A stretch of DNA of 64,000 nucleotides from Loxodes magnus (Eukaryota > Ciliophora > Karyorelictea > Loxodida > Loxodidae), in the NCBI GenBank assembly GCA_946699065.1, contig CAMPDV010000113.1, positions 124,001-188,000 of the forward strand, in the 5' to 3' direction. This document shows positions 12,067-22,325 of the stretch, one piece after another (the stretch's first letter is position 1; every line of letters begins with the position of its first letter). Below the pieces are notes generated by a model. It made no database searches, was not told where the DNA came from, and saw nothing but the letters and a program-made list of their open reading frames with translations. Made by a program: the position numbers and the translations under genes.

Positions 12067-13614
12067 ATGCTGAAGTGGGTTTTAATACTGATGGGACTTT
12101 ATTTATTTTGAAGTATATTGTACAAGTTCTTACTTCGTCCTTTATTCCTCATTTATATCTTCAGGAAGCAGGGGATTAAAGGAACTTGAATCCCAATATG
12201 GGGAAACATTCCTAAGATGCTTAAAGAGTTACGTGATGGAGATTTTTTCCAAAACTACTTAGAGGAAATGGAGTGATATGGGGGTGAGTTATGATATTCG
12301 TGTCTTGGATCTACAGTTTACTTGATTTTGAATAGACCAGAATTAATCTCAGATGTTCTAAACTACAAAGCCAAATTCTACAGAAAACTAAATTCAAGAG
12401 ACAAATGCAAAGAGATATTTGGTAATGGAATCAGTAATGCTTAAGGAGCTTAATGGAAGAGGTAGAGAAAAGCGATAGGTCCTACTTTCAAATATTCAGT
12501 TATAAAGGAAAGTGTTCCGTTTATAAGGACCATTATTAATAAATTTCTAGATAAATGGGAAAAATCTTTGAGTGTTGAAAACTTAGGGGAAGATACTAAC
12601 CTCATTGCATTTGAAATCTCAGCTTAGTTACTATTTGGAGGTAGCTTTTTAGAAGACTTCTTAGCTCGGTATTAAAAGCATCCGATTTAGATATTTAGAT
12701 CTCATGCTGAAAGATTAGCGAAACAGAAGTTTAAATGATAGAGCTTTTTTCCTAGACTCTATAGATAAATTCCAAATATAACCAACTGAAGGCTGGATAA
12801 AGAAATAAAAGTTCTGAGAGAAGCTGCTTAAATAGCCTTGAACAGAAGACTAGAATTCAAAACGTCTAAGTGAACCTAATTATCAGATGAGATGGACTTT
12901 CTCGATACTGTAATAGCCCATACAAATTAATAAAGCGAAAGATTGAGTTCTACTGACTCTGATTATTTGGAAAAAGATCGACCAATGGATTAAGAAGAAA
13001 TGGTAGACTAGATATTGAACTTTTTGGTGTAAAGTTTCGCTCCAACTGGGAGATTCTTAGAGTACCTAATAATGTGCTTAGCTCTACATCCTGAATATTA
13101 GTAACTTATATTTGAGGAGTTCGAATAACTCTAAAAGAATGAGAAGCATAATCTTCTGCCATACGATGAGTAGCTTCTTATGCTTAACAACTTAGCTAAT
13201 TTTTCGAAAGAAGTTCTAAGAATGTACCCTCCTACTTCAGAAACGGAGTTTAAATTCGCAACAGAAGATCATTATATAACAGATGGGAAACAAAAGTTTT
13301 TCGTACCTAAGGATGCAGTAATAAGGATTAGTCCTTATGGAACATAAATGAATAAAAAGTGATGGAATAATCCAGATTAATTCTAGCCATCCAGGTTTGA
13401 ATCTCATAATTTTCATCCTTATGCTTTTTTAGCTTTTTCAGCAGGACCCAGAGTCTGCTTAGGCAAGAATTACGGTCTGATGTTTGGAAAAATAATGGTC
13501 ATGGAGTTTTTAAAGCGATTTCGAATTGTTAGCGCATCAAAAGCAAAATTCGTTCAAAAACTTCAAATGGAACCTTTAGAACCTATTAAGATCCAGTTAG
13601 AAAAAAAAGCTTGA
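12067..13614 (+). CDS. cytochrome P450, 515 aa
   Basis: Haem-thiolate monooxygenase family. It starts at ATG with a hydrophobic anchor (MLKWVLILMGLYLFW) followed by RKQGIKGTWIP, as in ER-anchored P450s. The helix K motif ExxR is E382/R385 (SKEVLRMYPPTSE). The haem loop FSAGPRVCLGKNYG gives the iron-ligating Cys464. No intron; stop UGA at 13612-13614, about 50 residues after the haem loop as usual. Several Trp are UGA (e.g. in GTWIP) and many Gln are TAA/TAG. Odd: helix I, normally AGxDTT, reads QSFAPTGR (A325-P326-T327), so the usual acid-alcohol pair for oxygen activation is missing. Substrate unknown. Confidence 0.93.
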
Positions 13615-14591
13615 CATTGTTTTTAGAGACTAAACAAAGTTTAATTCTACTTTTATATCTCAAGCAATCTTAACCAGATTCAATATTGATCTGCTATCCT
13701 TTTTTATGTTCTTCCATTTTTATTCCTTTCAAGTCAGTATTACATCTTTTCTGGCATTAACTTATATTTATTCCCATAGAGTATTATCTAAACTTCTGCT
13801 CATATAGTTAGTCTTTATTAAGTCATTTAAATTACCCTACTGCTTCATCTTAATAGCAGTTTGTGATACTTAACTAGTTTTAAGTATACAATGCTAAGAC
13901 TGATTCTACTTAAGTTATTGTATATCAGTAGATAAAGTAGCTTCTCTTAGCCTTAGTAATATCATTATTTTGAATCTGTAATTAGCATGCTTTACTGTAC
14001 TTTATTGACCACTTTTTGCAATCTATCAGAATAAGCCTGCTCCGTTTTATCTAGCGCTACAAAACTTTATAGCGCTTTTCTTCTTTCAGAAACTAATTGA
14101 CTAAATTATGCAACTTGGGAATGTAAAGCTTTATAGAGTATATCCATAATCAAGTCTAGGCAGTGAGCTTCTAGTGTTTTCGATTATTAGAAGAGGAGGA
14201 AAGTGACTTAACCGCTAAACAAGTTTCTAGCTCCTTTCTCTTTAAATTAAAAGAAGTGTCTAGAAGTGAGTATCCAAACATACTCAAAGCACTAGGATTT
14301 TTTATAGTCCTATAGTACTAAGAAGCTTAAAGACTATGCATGACTATTATGGGAAAAGCCTTAAATAGGTTACATCTTAATAGAGTGAAAAGAACTAAAA
14401 TGAAAAAACCGGTTTACTAAGGGATTCTTCTTTTAGTCCTAAAATCAGATATTTAAAGTATGCTTCTTTCATATAATTCAAACTTGTAATTCATAGACTT
14501 TTCTAATGTAATATCATATAAGAAAGTCTAAAAAACCGCCAAATTTAAATAAGAAGAGTATTTAAAAAAATAGGATGAGAGGGTTATAAAA
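13615..14591. other. intergenic stretch
   Basis: About 1 kb, T-rich first half. No coding frame that stands out from background. Confidence 0.4.
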
Positions 14592-15398
14592 ATGAATTCT
14601 GTAGAGAGAGAAGCTTCAAGGCATAAGGTTAATATGTTTAACAATATGTACCAACCTAGTGATAAGTATTATTCCAATGGCTATTCTAGTGAAAAAGCTC
14701 ATCGATAGCTTCGATAGCATAAGAAGGATAATTTCGTGAAGAGTATGCAGCCTAAAAGAATAGCATAGTAGTACTTTATTAATGAAAAATACTTGCAGAG
14801 AGTTAGAGTTTCAATTCATACACCTAGTGAAGAGGATTCTCTGGATTTTGAGAACTTTTAGTAAGCTTAATAGAAGAGAAGCTAGAAGATGTAGGAGTCA
14901 ATCAAGAATTAAGACAGCAAACAAAAGGTTGACACTCCTTATCCTATATTTAAATCGCAGCTTACATCTAATAGCCCTAGATCGAAAGAATAGCAGAAGA
15001 TTGAAATGGGAGAAATAGAAGAAATAGATGAAAGTGAAAGCGAGTTTTTAGAGCAAATGTAAAGTATATGTCTTAAAGAGTAATATGAGGATTAGCAAAT
15101 TGAATGTCCAGTTTGCAACAAGTACATTGATATAAATCTAATGGTTCACTATCTTGAATGTCCTTCATGTGGCTTAATGGTTAAAGGGTAAGAAAATTTT
15201 ATCATAAGTTACTGATTAAAGATTAAAAAGGCTATTATGGACCATTCCTTTTACCTAAAATCCTAGAAATAGAACTTAATGGAAATAGATAATAAAAACA
15301 GTTAAGACCTATGCTTGAACGTATTTTCAGTGAACGAGAAAAATCTAACGGAAAAGTTTTTATCCTGTGATTGGTGTGGCTGGGTTACAAGCGTTTGA
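14592..15398 (+). CDS. RPA-interacting protein homologue (RPAIN family), 268 aa
   Basis: RPAIN-family proteins bind replication protein A and take part in its nuclear import. The first ~140 residues are basic and Gln-rich. The C-terminal part carries the family's split zinc-binding region: ECPVCNKYIDINLMV and ECPSCGLMV, a spacer, then SCDWCGWVTSV at the very end, matching the position where RPAIN proteins stop. Two in-frame UGAs matter: one at 15213-15215 (ISY-UGA-LKIK) must be Trp because the last zinc pair lies beyond it in the same frame, while the UGA at 15396-15398, directly after the final motif, must be the stop. No intron. The frame stays open beyond the stop to 15905. Confidence 0.75.
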
Positions 15399-16124
15399 TT
15401 TCCAAACCATATATTGTATATTAAGTATTTTAGTAATATAAAAGCCTTTTTTAATGCTTATCTTTAAACTAAGCTTAGCAATAAGCTATCAAACTTATAA
15501 AAGTCCATCATTAATTAAGCTGAACTAGTACTGTGAAAAAGTAATAAATGTGACTGAGAAGAAAGTAGGAGTTGCTAATAGCTATCAGATGAGATCAGAA
15601 TGCTGATTTATAGAGTACATCATGACTAAAATGACTAGGATAGTGAATTTGGAATTAGTCCAGCTGAAAAAGTAAGTGTTATGAGATGTACTCATATAAA
15701 GAAAAACTCAACTTAGCAAAATCTCATTCCATATCTCTATCTATCTAAACCTTATCCTGCAGCTTTTACTAATTCAGTAATAATCCATGGTTATTCTACC
15801 CCCTCAATGATATTTTTTGACTTATCACCTTTTCAATATTTACTACACAACTTAAGGCTTAAAGGGCATAATCAAATTACGAGATACAACTATCAAAATC
15901 TGTGAACTAAATAACCCCAACAGTGCTAGACTATTATACCAAAGCAATCCTTAGTAATATTGGATACTTAATATTGATTATGTCTTATATAATATCATAT
16001 ACAGTTAAAGCTTTACTGGAATTAGACTCATCAAATGCTTTAAATATCTAATCATATGTATAGTCTATATATTGATATAAATACTAATCCAATGGTAAAT
16101 ATTCATTCCTTATATACTGCTAGG
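15399..16124. other. spacer with a long open extension of the RPAIN frame
   Basis: From 15399 to a UGA at 15903-15905 the RPAIN frame continues with only two UGAs and partly protein-like sequence (e.g. SDEIRMLIYRVHHDQ). It has no ATG near its beginning. It may be chance openness, an unannotated gene with introns, or a readthrough tail. Nothing recognised in the rest. Confidence 0.3.
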
Positions 16125-17014
16125 ATGAGAAATAAAGGAAGTGGATGATACTAGTTTCTTCTATTCTCACTGTAAGTTTTATTTAGCGCTGTATTAGCTA
16201 TTAAACCTTCCTCCTACAAAATCATCATAGGTATTGCTTCCGGTTTATGAAACACTAACTATAGTTCTCTCTACTTCCTCCTAATGAATCAGCTATCTTT
16301 TAGCTTACTGGTCTTGCATTATTATTTCTTAGCTATATATCTCTAATCATTCTAGCCATTGCTTCTAAGGTTTACGGATTATGGATCATATTAATCATAA
16401 CTTTTGCAATTTAGCTTATCATTAGGAAAATACAGAACGGAAATTGAGATAGAACTGAAAGGCTGCTACTCTAATGTGGTTATACTTAGATATTTAGCAA
16501 TTTTATGAAATGGTCCATTGAATAATCAAATCGGTCGCTAATGCTTATACATAGCAGAATGAAGTTGAAGATAAGTTATCAAGAAGAGAAACCAAGAAAA
16601 TAGATAGGCACTGAAATAACTTACATAAGGGCTTCGCTACTAACTATAGATATATTCTAGTATTGCATAACAACCTTTAATGCTAGTAGCTTAATATAAG
16701 AGTAGACAGAGAAGCTCAATACAAAAAAGAAGTAACTTAATCAAGTAAGAATAGTGACAGAAGCAGGTAAAGCGATTATCATGTTTAAGTCAATTAGATT
16801 TAAAAATAGCAAACTAGTTTTCTAAATTTAATCTGATATCTTAGCTAGAAATAAAGCATTGAACGTGATTATCTTAAATATGTATAATAAAAGCAAGTAA
16901 AGGTTATCTAGTAAGTATACAATATAGCCTTAAAACTGCTTAAATCATATCTATAGAATGAAAATATTTAACCCATAGGTAATGCTAATAATAGACTAGT
17001 GGTTTAAACATTGA
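16125..17014 (+). CDS. putative multi-span membrane protein, exon structure unresolved
   Basis: From the ATG at 16125 a frame reads MRNKGSGWYQFLLFSLQV followed by at least three hydrophobic stretches (about residues 10-30, 35-60, 60-90; e.g. NQLSFSLLVLHYYFLAIYL). After about 16480 a different, UGA-poor frame is clearly protein-like: IGTEITYIRASLLTIDIF, later TEAGKAIIMFKSIRF, ending at UGA 17012-17014. At least one intron with length 2 mod 3 is required near 16470-16490, and I could not place it with confidence. The order hydrophobic helices then soluble region fits a transporter or channel-like protein, but no family motif was recognised. Confidence 0.45.
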
Positions 17015-17093
17015 TAATGATAATAAGCTTCGAAGCGTCTTTTATTTATATTTAGTGTTAAATTAAATAAGCCTTAGTGCTTAGTCTTAATAA

Positions 17094-17948
17094 ATGTTGG
17101 CAAGAAGAACTATCAAATTTTATAGAAAATTTGGTTGGAGAGCGTAGTACTGAAGAGATAAAGAAGCAGCTTAGCCTTCGAGTTTTAACTATGAATGTGG
17201 TGGAGCTGATTGGGGATATTATGGAGAGGCTTAAAGTCCAATTAATATCGATACTCAGAAGACAATTAAAATAAGATAACTGGAGTCAGAAAGTTGGCTA
17301 AGAGTGGATTACTCTGCTAAATTATATAATTATATTCTTCATCCTGGACGACATTTTTAGGTATAGTGCTGTTTTGGATTGCTTCAATTTAAGACTATTA
17401 ACGAGAAATAAGCATTAACTTACGAGGCCAAGTAACTTCACTTTCATGCGCCAAGTGAACACACAGTTGATGAGAAAAATGCCGATCTTGAACTTCATAT
17501 AGTTCATCATAATCCTTTAAATTATCCAGAATATGCAGTACTGACTATTTTATTCAATGGTAGTTCAATTGCTTAGAAAAATGAATTTATAACCTCTATC
17601 TAATTAGGTGGGACGCTTTCTCTATCCCAACTCTTTGAAGATCCTACGAGTTTTTAATTTATCAAGCAAGATAATCCAGACTTCCACCAAGACTTTTCAG
17701 ATGAAGAAGAAAAGGATTTTTACGTTCAGCTATTCAATTTCTGGCACTACGAAGGAAGCCTTACAACACCTCCTTGCACATAAAATGTCAACTGGCTAAT
17801 TTTGTAACGACCAGTCGAAATACACTCAGATTAAATAAAATTCTTTAGAAGGATGTGGTAAGACAATCCAGAGTTTGCACAGGGTCATGGAAGTAACAGA
17901 CAAGTGAATCCATCATTTGGAAGACCAGTTTGGCATTATACTTAATGA
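17094..17948 (+). CDS. alpha-class carbonic anhydrase, 284 aa
   Basis: Reversible hydration of CO2 to bicarbonate. Family landmarks in order: GYYGEAQSPINID near residue 50 (the Gln of QSPI is a UAA codon), LHFHAPSEH with zinc ligands H116 and H118, ELHIVHH with the third ligand H135, and GSLTTPPCTQNVNW as substrate pocket. The 2/17 spacing of the histidines matches bacterial and algal type alpha enzymes. The end GRPVWHYT-Gln is followed by UGA (17946-17948). The ATG at 17094 gives a short basic N-terminus without a clear signal peptide, so it may be cytosolic, or a first exon may be missing. No intron needed. It follows the previous gene by only 79 bases. Confidence 0.93.
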
Positions 17949-18533
17949 ACAAATGTTTCGCAAAGATAATTTATTAAGTATATACTAACTCTTATCCTCT
18001 AACTCCCTCATATACTATTCCCTCTATTCACTATCCCATTTCATTTACTACCACACATTTGCCTTTTTATCTACCTAAGTCTTACTTGATATCCTTCTTA
18101 AGCTACTCGCTTTTCCTATTTAATTAGATTAAGTAGTCTATTCTCTTTTCTTTCTCCTTCAAATACTAAAAGTAGTTTCACAAGAAGGTACAAAGGTATT
18201 GCTCTAATGCTAACAAGCATAGAGATATATGAAATAAGAAGAGAGTAGCTTAAATAGAGAGGGTGCATTGATAATGTATCTTAGAGATAAGATATTGAGT
18301 GCTTAAATAAGGGTAATTAATGACTATATGAAAGTAGAAATTTGAATCATATTAGCTTAATACTTACTATCATTAGAACTATATATATCAATCCTATTTC
18401 ATTTTAGGGATACAAACTCTAATAGAAAGGATGAAGGGGATTAGAAGTATATAAGGGATATTGGAAACTATGGATGTATCTTGAGATTGATATTTTGGTG
18501 TGAGGGAATATATAAAGATGCTTATATGGTAGG
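17949..18533. other. intergenic stretch
   Basis: A C/T-rich run (about 17995-18130) followed by a mixed AT region. No gene seen. Confidence 0.4.
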
Positions 18534-19505
18534 ATGGGAGAAGGTAGTAAACTAAGGAGTATTGGAGATCTTAGGAAGGATGAGGTAGAAGGAAAGCTAA
18601 AGTAGTCTAGCTTGCAAAAATTAAAACTTAAAAATCTCCAAATTAGAAGGTTAAAAAACAAAGTATTAAACCCAGTTAGCATGTCAAAGATGAATAATGA
18701 ATAAGGAATTTAAATAATTAGTCACTTTCACAAAAATAACAGAGTAATAAAAATAAGAGACAACTCTATAATTAGGCAATTAAATAGGACTAATTAACTA
18801 ATCTAGTAAATAAAAGGGCAATTTGTAAGAGTTATGAGGAGTGTAATTCAATTCAAGTAGAATGAGGAAGACGACTAATATACTAAAAAATTAGTTTAAT
18901 TAGTAAAATTTTGAGATTACTGATATATAGATGGAGATACCCCTTTAAAGCTATTAACATTCTAGGAAAGAAAGAAACTAAAAGTGAGACTTAAGTAAGA
19001 AGAAACGCTTAACCAATTTATTTTTATATAAAGCACATTTTGAAACGGAATTAATTCTTCAAGACTAAAATAAAAGTTACAGTCTAGAAATGAAGCACTA
19101 AGAGGCTTGTAAAGTAGAGAAGCATTTAAGAGTAAACTGTAAGAGAAATCTTTAAGGAGAAGGCAAAAGAATCATCCGGCAAGATCTGATATAAGTATCA
19201 GTCTTCACTTCAATCACAACTTAATAAAATCAAATTTGAATAATTAAAACCCTCTCTATCAGCTAAAAGAGTAAATAAATATAAAAAAATAAAGGAAACT
19301 TAACTCCATCAAAGGCTAATTAAGCACATAAGGAAATTAATACCATCAAGCACATATCTAGTTAAGGCATAATCTTCAGTTAGTTTTTCTTATTCATCTA
19401 CAAACTCAATAATAAGAATTAGAAAAGGAAAGGGTTATGAAAAAAGTCAACGTTAAGTTGTTCAAATATTTAAAAGTAATAAGAAGGTATTAATTATAAA
19501 AATGA
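18534..19505 (+). CDS. basic Gln/Lys-rich protein, 323 aa
   Basis: ATG (MGEGSKLRSIGDLRKDEVE) to UGA 19503-19505 in one frame, three internal UGAs as Trp. Very basic, with runs such as KLKLKNLQIRRLKNK and RRRQKNHPARSDISI, and helical Gln-rich segments. No known domain. The start Met-Gly-Glu-Gly-Ser could accept N-myristate but is weaker than the MGN/MGS starts elsewhere in the window. The stop lies 104 bases before the ATG of the MORN gene in another frame, so the genes are separate. Confidence 0.65.
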
Positions 19506-19609
19506 TTATAGGATTAAAACTCTATAGTAAAGAAAGAATCGGAGGACTAAAATTAAGTCTTTTATATAGTTCTTGGGTATAATATTAAAGCCATTTTTTA
19601 TTATTTAAA

Positions 19610-20715
19610 ATGGGATCAGATTGCTCATGTCTAAGGGATAAATAAGCAGAATAGATTTCTGAGATGAATACAAATAAGCCTAATAAAAATGTAAAGTAGC
19701 TAAATAAACTAACTAATTTGAAAGAAATGGTTCCGTTTAAAGAGGAGAACTTGGTATTACTATAATCTTTTTTCCGTTTGATTAAAATTAAGTAGAGAAG
19801 ATGGAAATCTTAGGATGAAGAAAATAGACCTGTTAGAGAAATTAGGGAAATTAAAGGACCTTTGCCAGATTATTCGACTCCTGCTACTAAGTAAACTGCT
19901 GAAAAATTTGGAGATTTCAATTATGATTTTGAGTTTGATTATGAAGTTGAAGTAACAAAAAAAGATCCAGTTGAGCTGGATAATGGAGCTATTTATATTG
20001 GAGAGTGGACGAAAGATAATTTAAGGCATGGAATTGGAGTCTAGATATGAACTGATGGAAGTAAGTATGAAGGATTTTGAAAATATGATCGAGCAAATGG
20101 AAAAGGAAGATTAATTCATGCAAACGGTGATATTTATGAAGGCGAATGATTAGATGATAAAGCACATGGATTTGGTACCTATACGCATACTGATGGAGCA
20201 CAATACGTAGGATAATGGTTCGAAGATAAATAACATGGATAAGGAATGGAAACATGGTTAGATGGATCAAAGTATGTAGGATCATATTAGTATGGAATGA
20301 AACATGGAATAGGTAACTTTAGTTGATCTGATAACTCTAATTATGAAGGATCTTTTTTCGACAATAACATTCATGGAAATGGAACTTATAAATGGAGCGA
20401 CGGAAGAAAATATATTGGTAGCTGGAAAAGCAATAAAATGGATGGTAAAGGAATTTTCACTTGGGCAGATGGAAGGTGTTACGAAGGAGCTTATATAGAC
20501 GACAAAAAGGAAGGCTATGGAGTTTTTACATGGCCAGATGGTAAATTATATCTATTTTAGGAAGATAATACTAAGGCACTTGGCATAATGGCAAGCAGCA
20601 TGGAAGAGGAACATATACAGCAGCAAATGGAATAAAGAGAGAAGGAGAATGGAAAGACGGAAAGCGAATAAAATGGATATTAAAAAGCACAGATGATTTT
20701 TAGTACGATGAATGA
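19610..20715 (+). CDS. MORN-repeat protein, 361 aa
   Basis: About ten MORN (membrane occupation and recognition nexus) repeats of 23 residues fill residues ~110-345, each with the pattern YxGxW...GxGxxxxxDG; examples are [15 protein letters not shown] and [14 protein letters not shown]. Many of the conserved Trp are UGA, good evidence for UGA as Trp. The last repeat is split by a 20-nt intron at 20541-20560: only after its removal does [16 protein letters not shown] read through. The N-terminus MGSDCSCL has Gly2 and Cys5/Cys7, a plausible dual myristoyl/palmitoyl anchor. The UGA at 20713-20715 is taken as stop because the repeats have ended; the frame is open beyond it. MORN proteins of protists usually organise membranes or cortical cytoskeleton. 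Confidence 0.9.
20541..20560 (+). other. 20-nt intron in the MORN gene
   Basis: GTAAATTATATCTATTTTAG. Its removal restores a perfect MORN repeat across the junction, the clearest intron in the window by homology. Confidence 0.9.
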
Positions 20716-21174
20716 TATAATAATACAAACCCTACTCCTTTCATATCTTATTTTACATAGAATGTAATTTCTTATATTGCTTATTTAACAATCAAACTCC
20801 ACAATAAGTTAATTAATAAAATATAAGGAAAAGCAAGTTAAGTTTCATATGTAAGATAATAACTATTATAATGTTATTATGAGAGATAAACGAACAGACA
20901 GTAGAATGATTTTTAGGTTTATATTAATAAATTTAAAGGAAATAAGACAATAAATGGAATGTAGTCAAATAATCAGTTTAATTGAAATAGGATAATATAG
21001 GTAAGTTTTAGGTTAGTACTTATATTAATTTACTTAAATCTTGTTTAAAAGTCTTAAGTAGGTTAAAAAAAGGAAATGTTCACCAAAAAATCATATCAAT
21101 AAGTTGCTTTGCTAAAGATTAACTATTAGTGAAACTCATATCACATCTAATTCTTATACACTTTAATAATGGTA
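20716..21174. other. intergenic stretch between convergent genes
   Basis: The MORN frame stays UGA-free for some 80 codons, but composition is not convincing. No separate gene. Confidence 0.4.
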
Positions 21175-22122
21175 TCATTTAGTAAAATGTAATAGCAATA
21201 TTTCAGTTTAAATGCTAATCTTAAGAAGATTCTTCAGATATATTGATATATCTTTATATCTAGTTTAGATAGTAATAATTATTACGTTTATTTGACTTAC
21301 TAAGTGAGATATTAAATTACATTGGAATTCATTTGTGTGTGGTTTGTTCTCTCTTTTTTTAAATTTTTTTGCTTAATTGAATTTAAACTTTTTGGATGCG
21401 CGTCTGCATTACTTTTTTAGTTCAGAATTAATTTCTTAAACTTACGAAAATTTTCCTAGGTTGCTGTAGTCTCTTTTGGCATTAATTCTCTGAAAATCCT
21501 ACTGGAGCTTTCTTATTTTTATTTTTGTCTTCTTAGCATCTCTTTTAACAACGAAATCAATACTAAATAGTAAATGACTCCAAGTCTAGGCTTTTTCTTT
21601 ATTTCCTAAAGGTAGCATTTTTATATACTTTATTGTTTAACCATCAACATAAATCTAGAAACTTGATTCTCCATTTTCTCTTCTGAAGCTTCTACTAAGA
21701 GTTAAACTATTGATTGTATATCTTACACTAACTCATTCTATACTTCTATTTTCCTTTCAGTTTTCATAAGTAGCTTAGTTTAAGATCGTTAGTATTGAAG
21801 AATCAAAGATGGCTATTTAAGTATCAGTAATATCTTTCCTTACTCTATTTATCTTTAGAATATTCATTTAGGTATATGGATATCTATTGTCCTTTTAAAA
21901 AAAGTCATTAATCTAAAGAGAGTTTGAAGGAAAATCTTTTGAGCTAGTCTATTCTAATATAGCCTGCTAGATGTTCTTACAACTATGCTAAATGCTTGCT
22001 TGCTAATATTTTGAGTCTGCTATACTTTTTATTTTAGTGGTATTTAAAAAAAATGTGGGTGCTTAATAAGCAAAATAGTGAACTTAGCTAACTGTAGAAT
22101 TTTAAGGATTTAGGAGTTACAT
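21175..22122 (-). CDS. unknown basic protein, 315 aa
   Basis: Single frame from ATG (MQLLNPQNSTVSQVHYFAY) to UGA at 21177-21175 with two UGA-Trp codons. The N-terminal third is Ser/Gln/Thr-rich. The middle (about 120-200) looks like a beta-rich fold, with EWVSVRYTINSLTLS and SSFQIYVDGQTIKY. The region from 205 on is Lys/Arg-rich (KRDAKKTKIKIRKLQQD). Family not recognised. The last ~60 codons are AT-rich and may be wrong if a 3' intron exists. It lies 203 bases downstream of the larger gene on the same strand. Confidence 0.7.
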
Positions 22123-22325
22123 AAAGAGATGAAATTTAAGCGAACATAAGACAAAAGAAAGTCATACTAATATGCATCATAAGCTACCAAGTGTAATCTA
22201 CAAATGCTAAGATAAGCAACTTAATTAGATCAAAGCGATTATCCTAGTTAATCATTAGGATATACCCTTTTATGGGTGCTTATTGTATTAATTAATGGCA
22301 AACAATAATTAAAAAATTATTTAGT

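Noticed and set aside
16123-16560. Calling the membrane protein an MFS transporter
   Set aside because: Only a few hydrophobic helices are visible and no MFS motif was found; kept as unassigned membrane protein.
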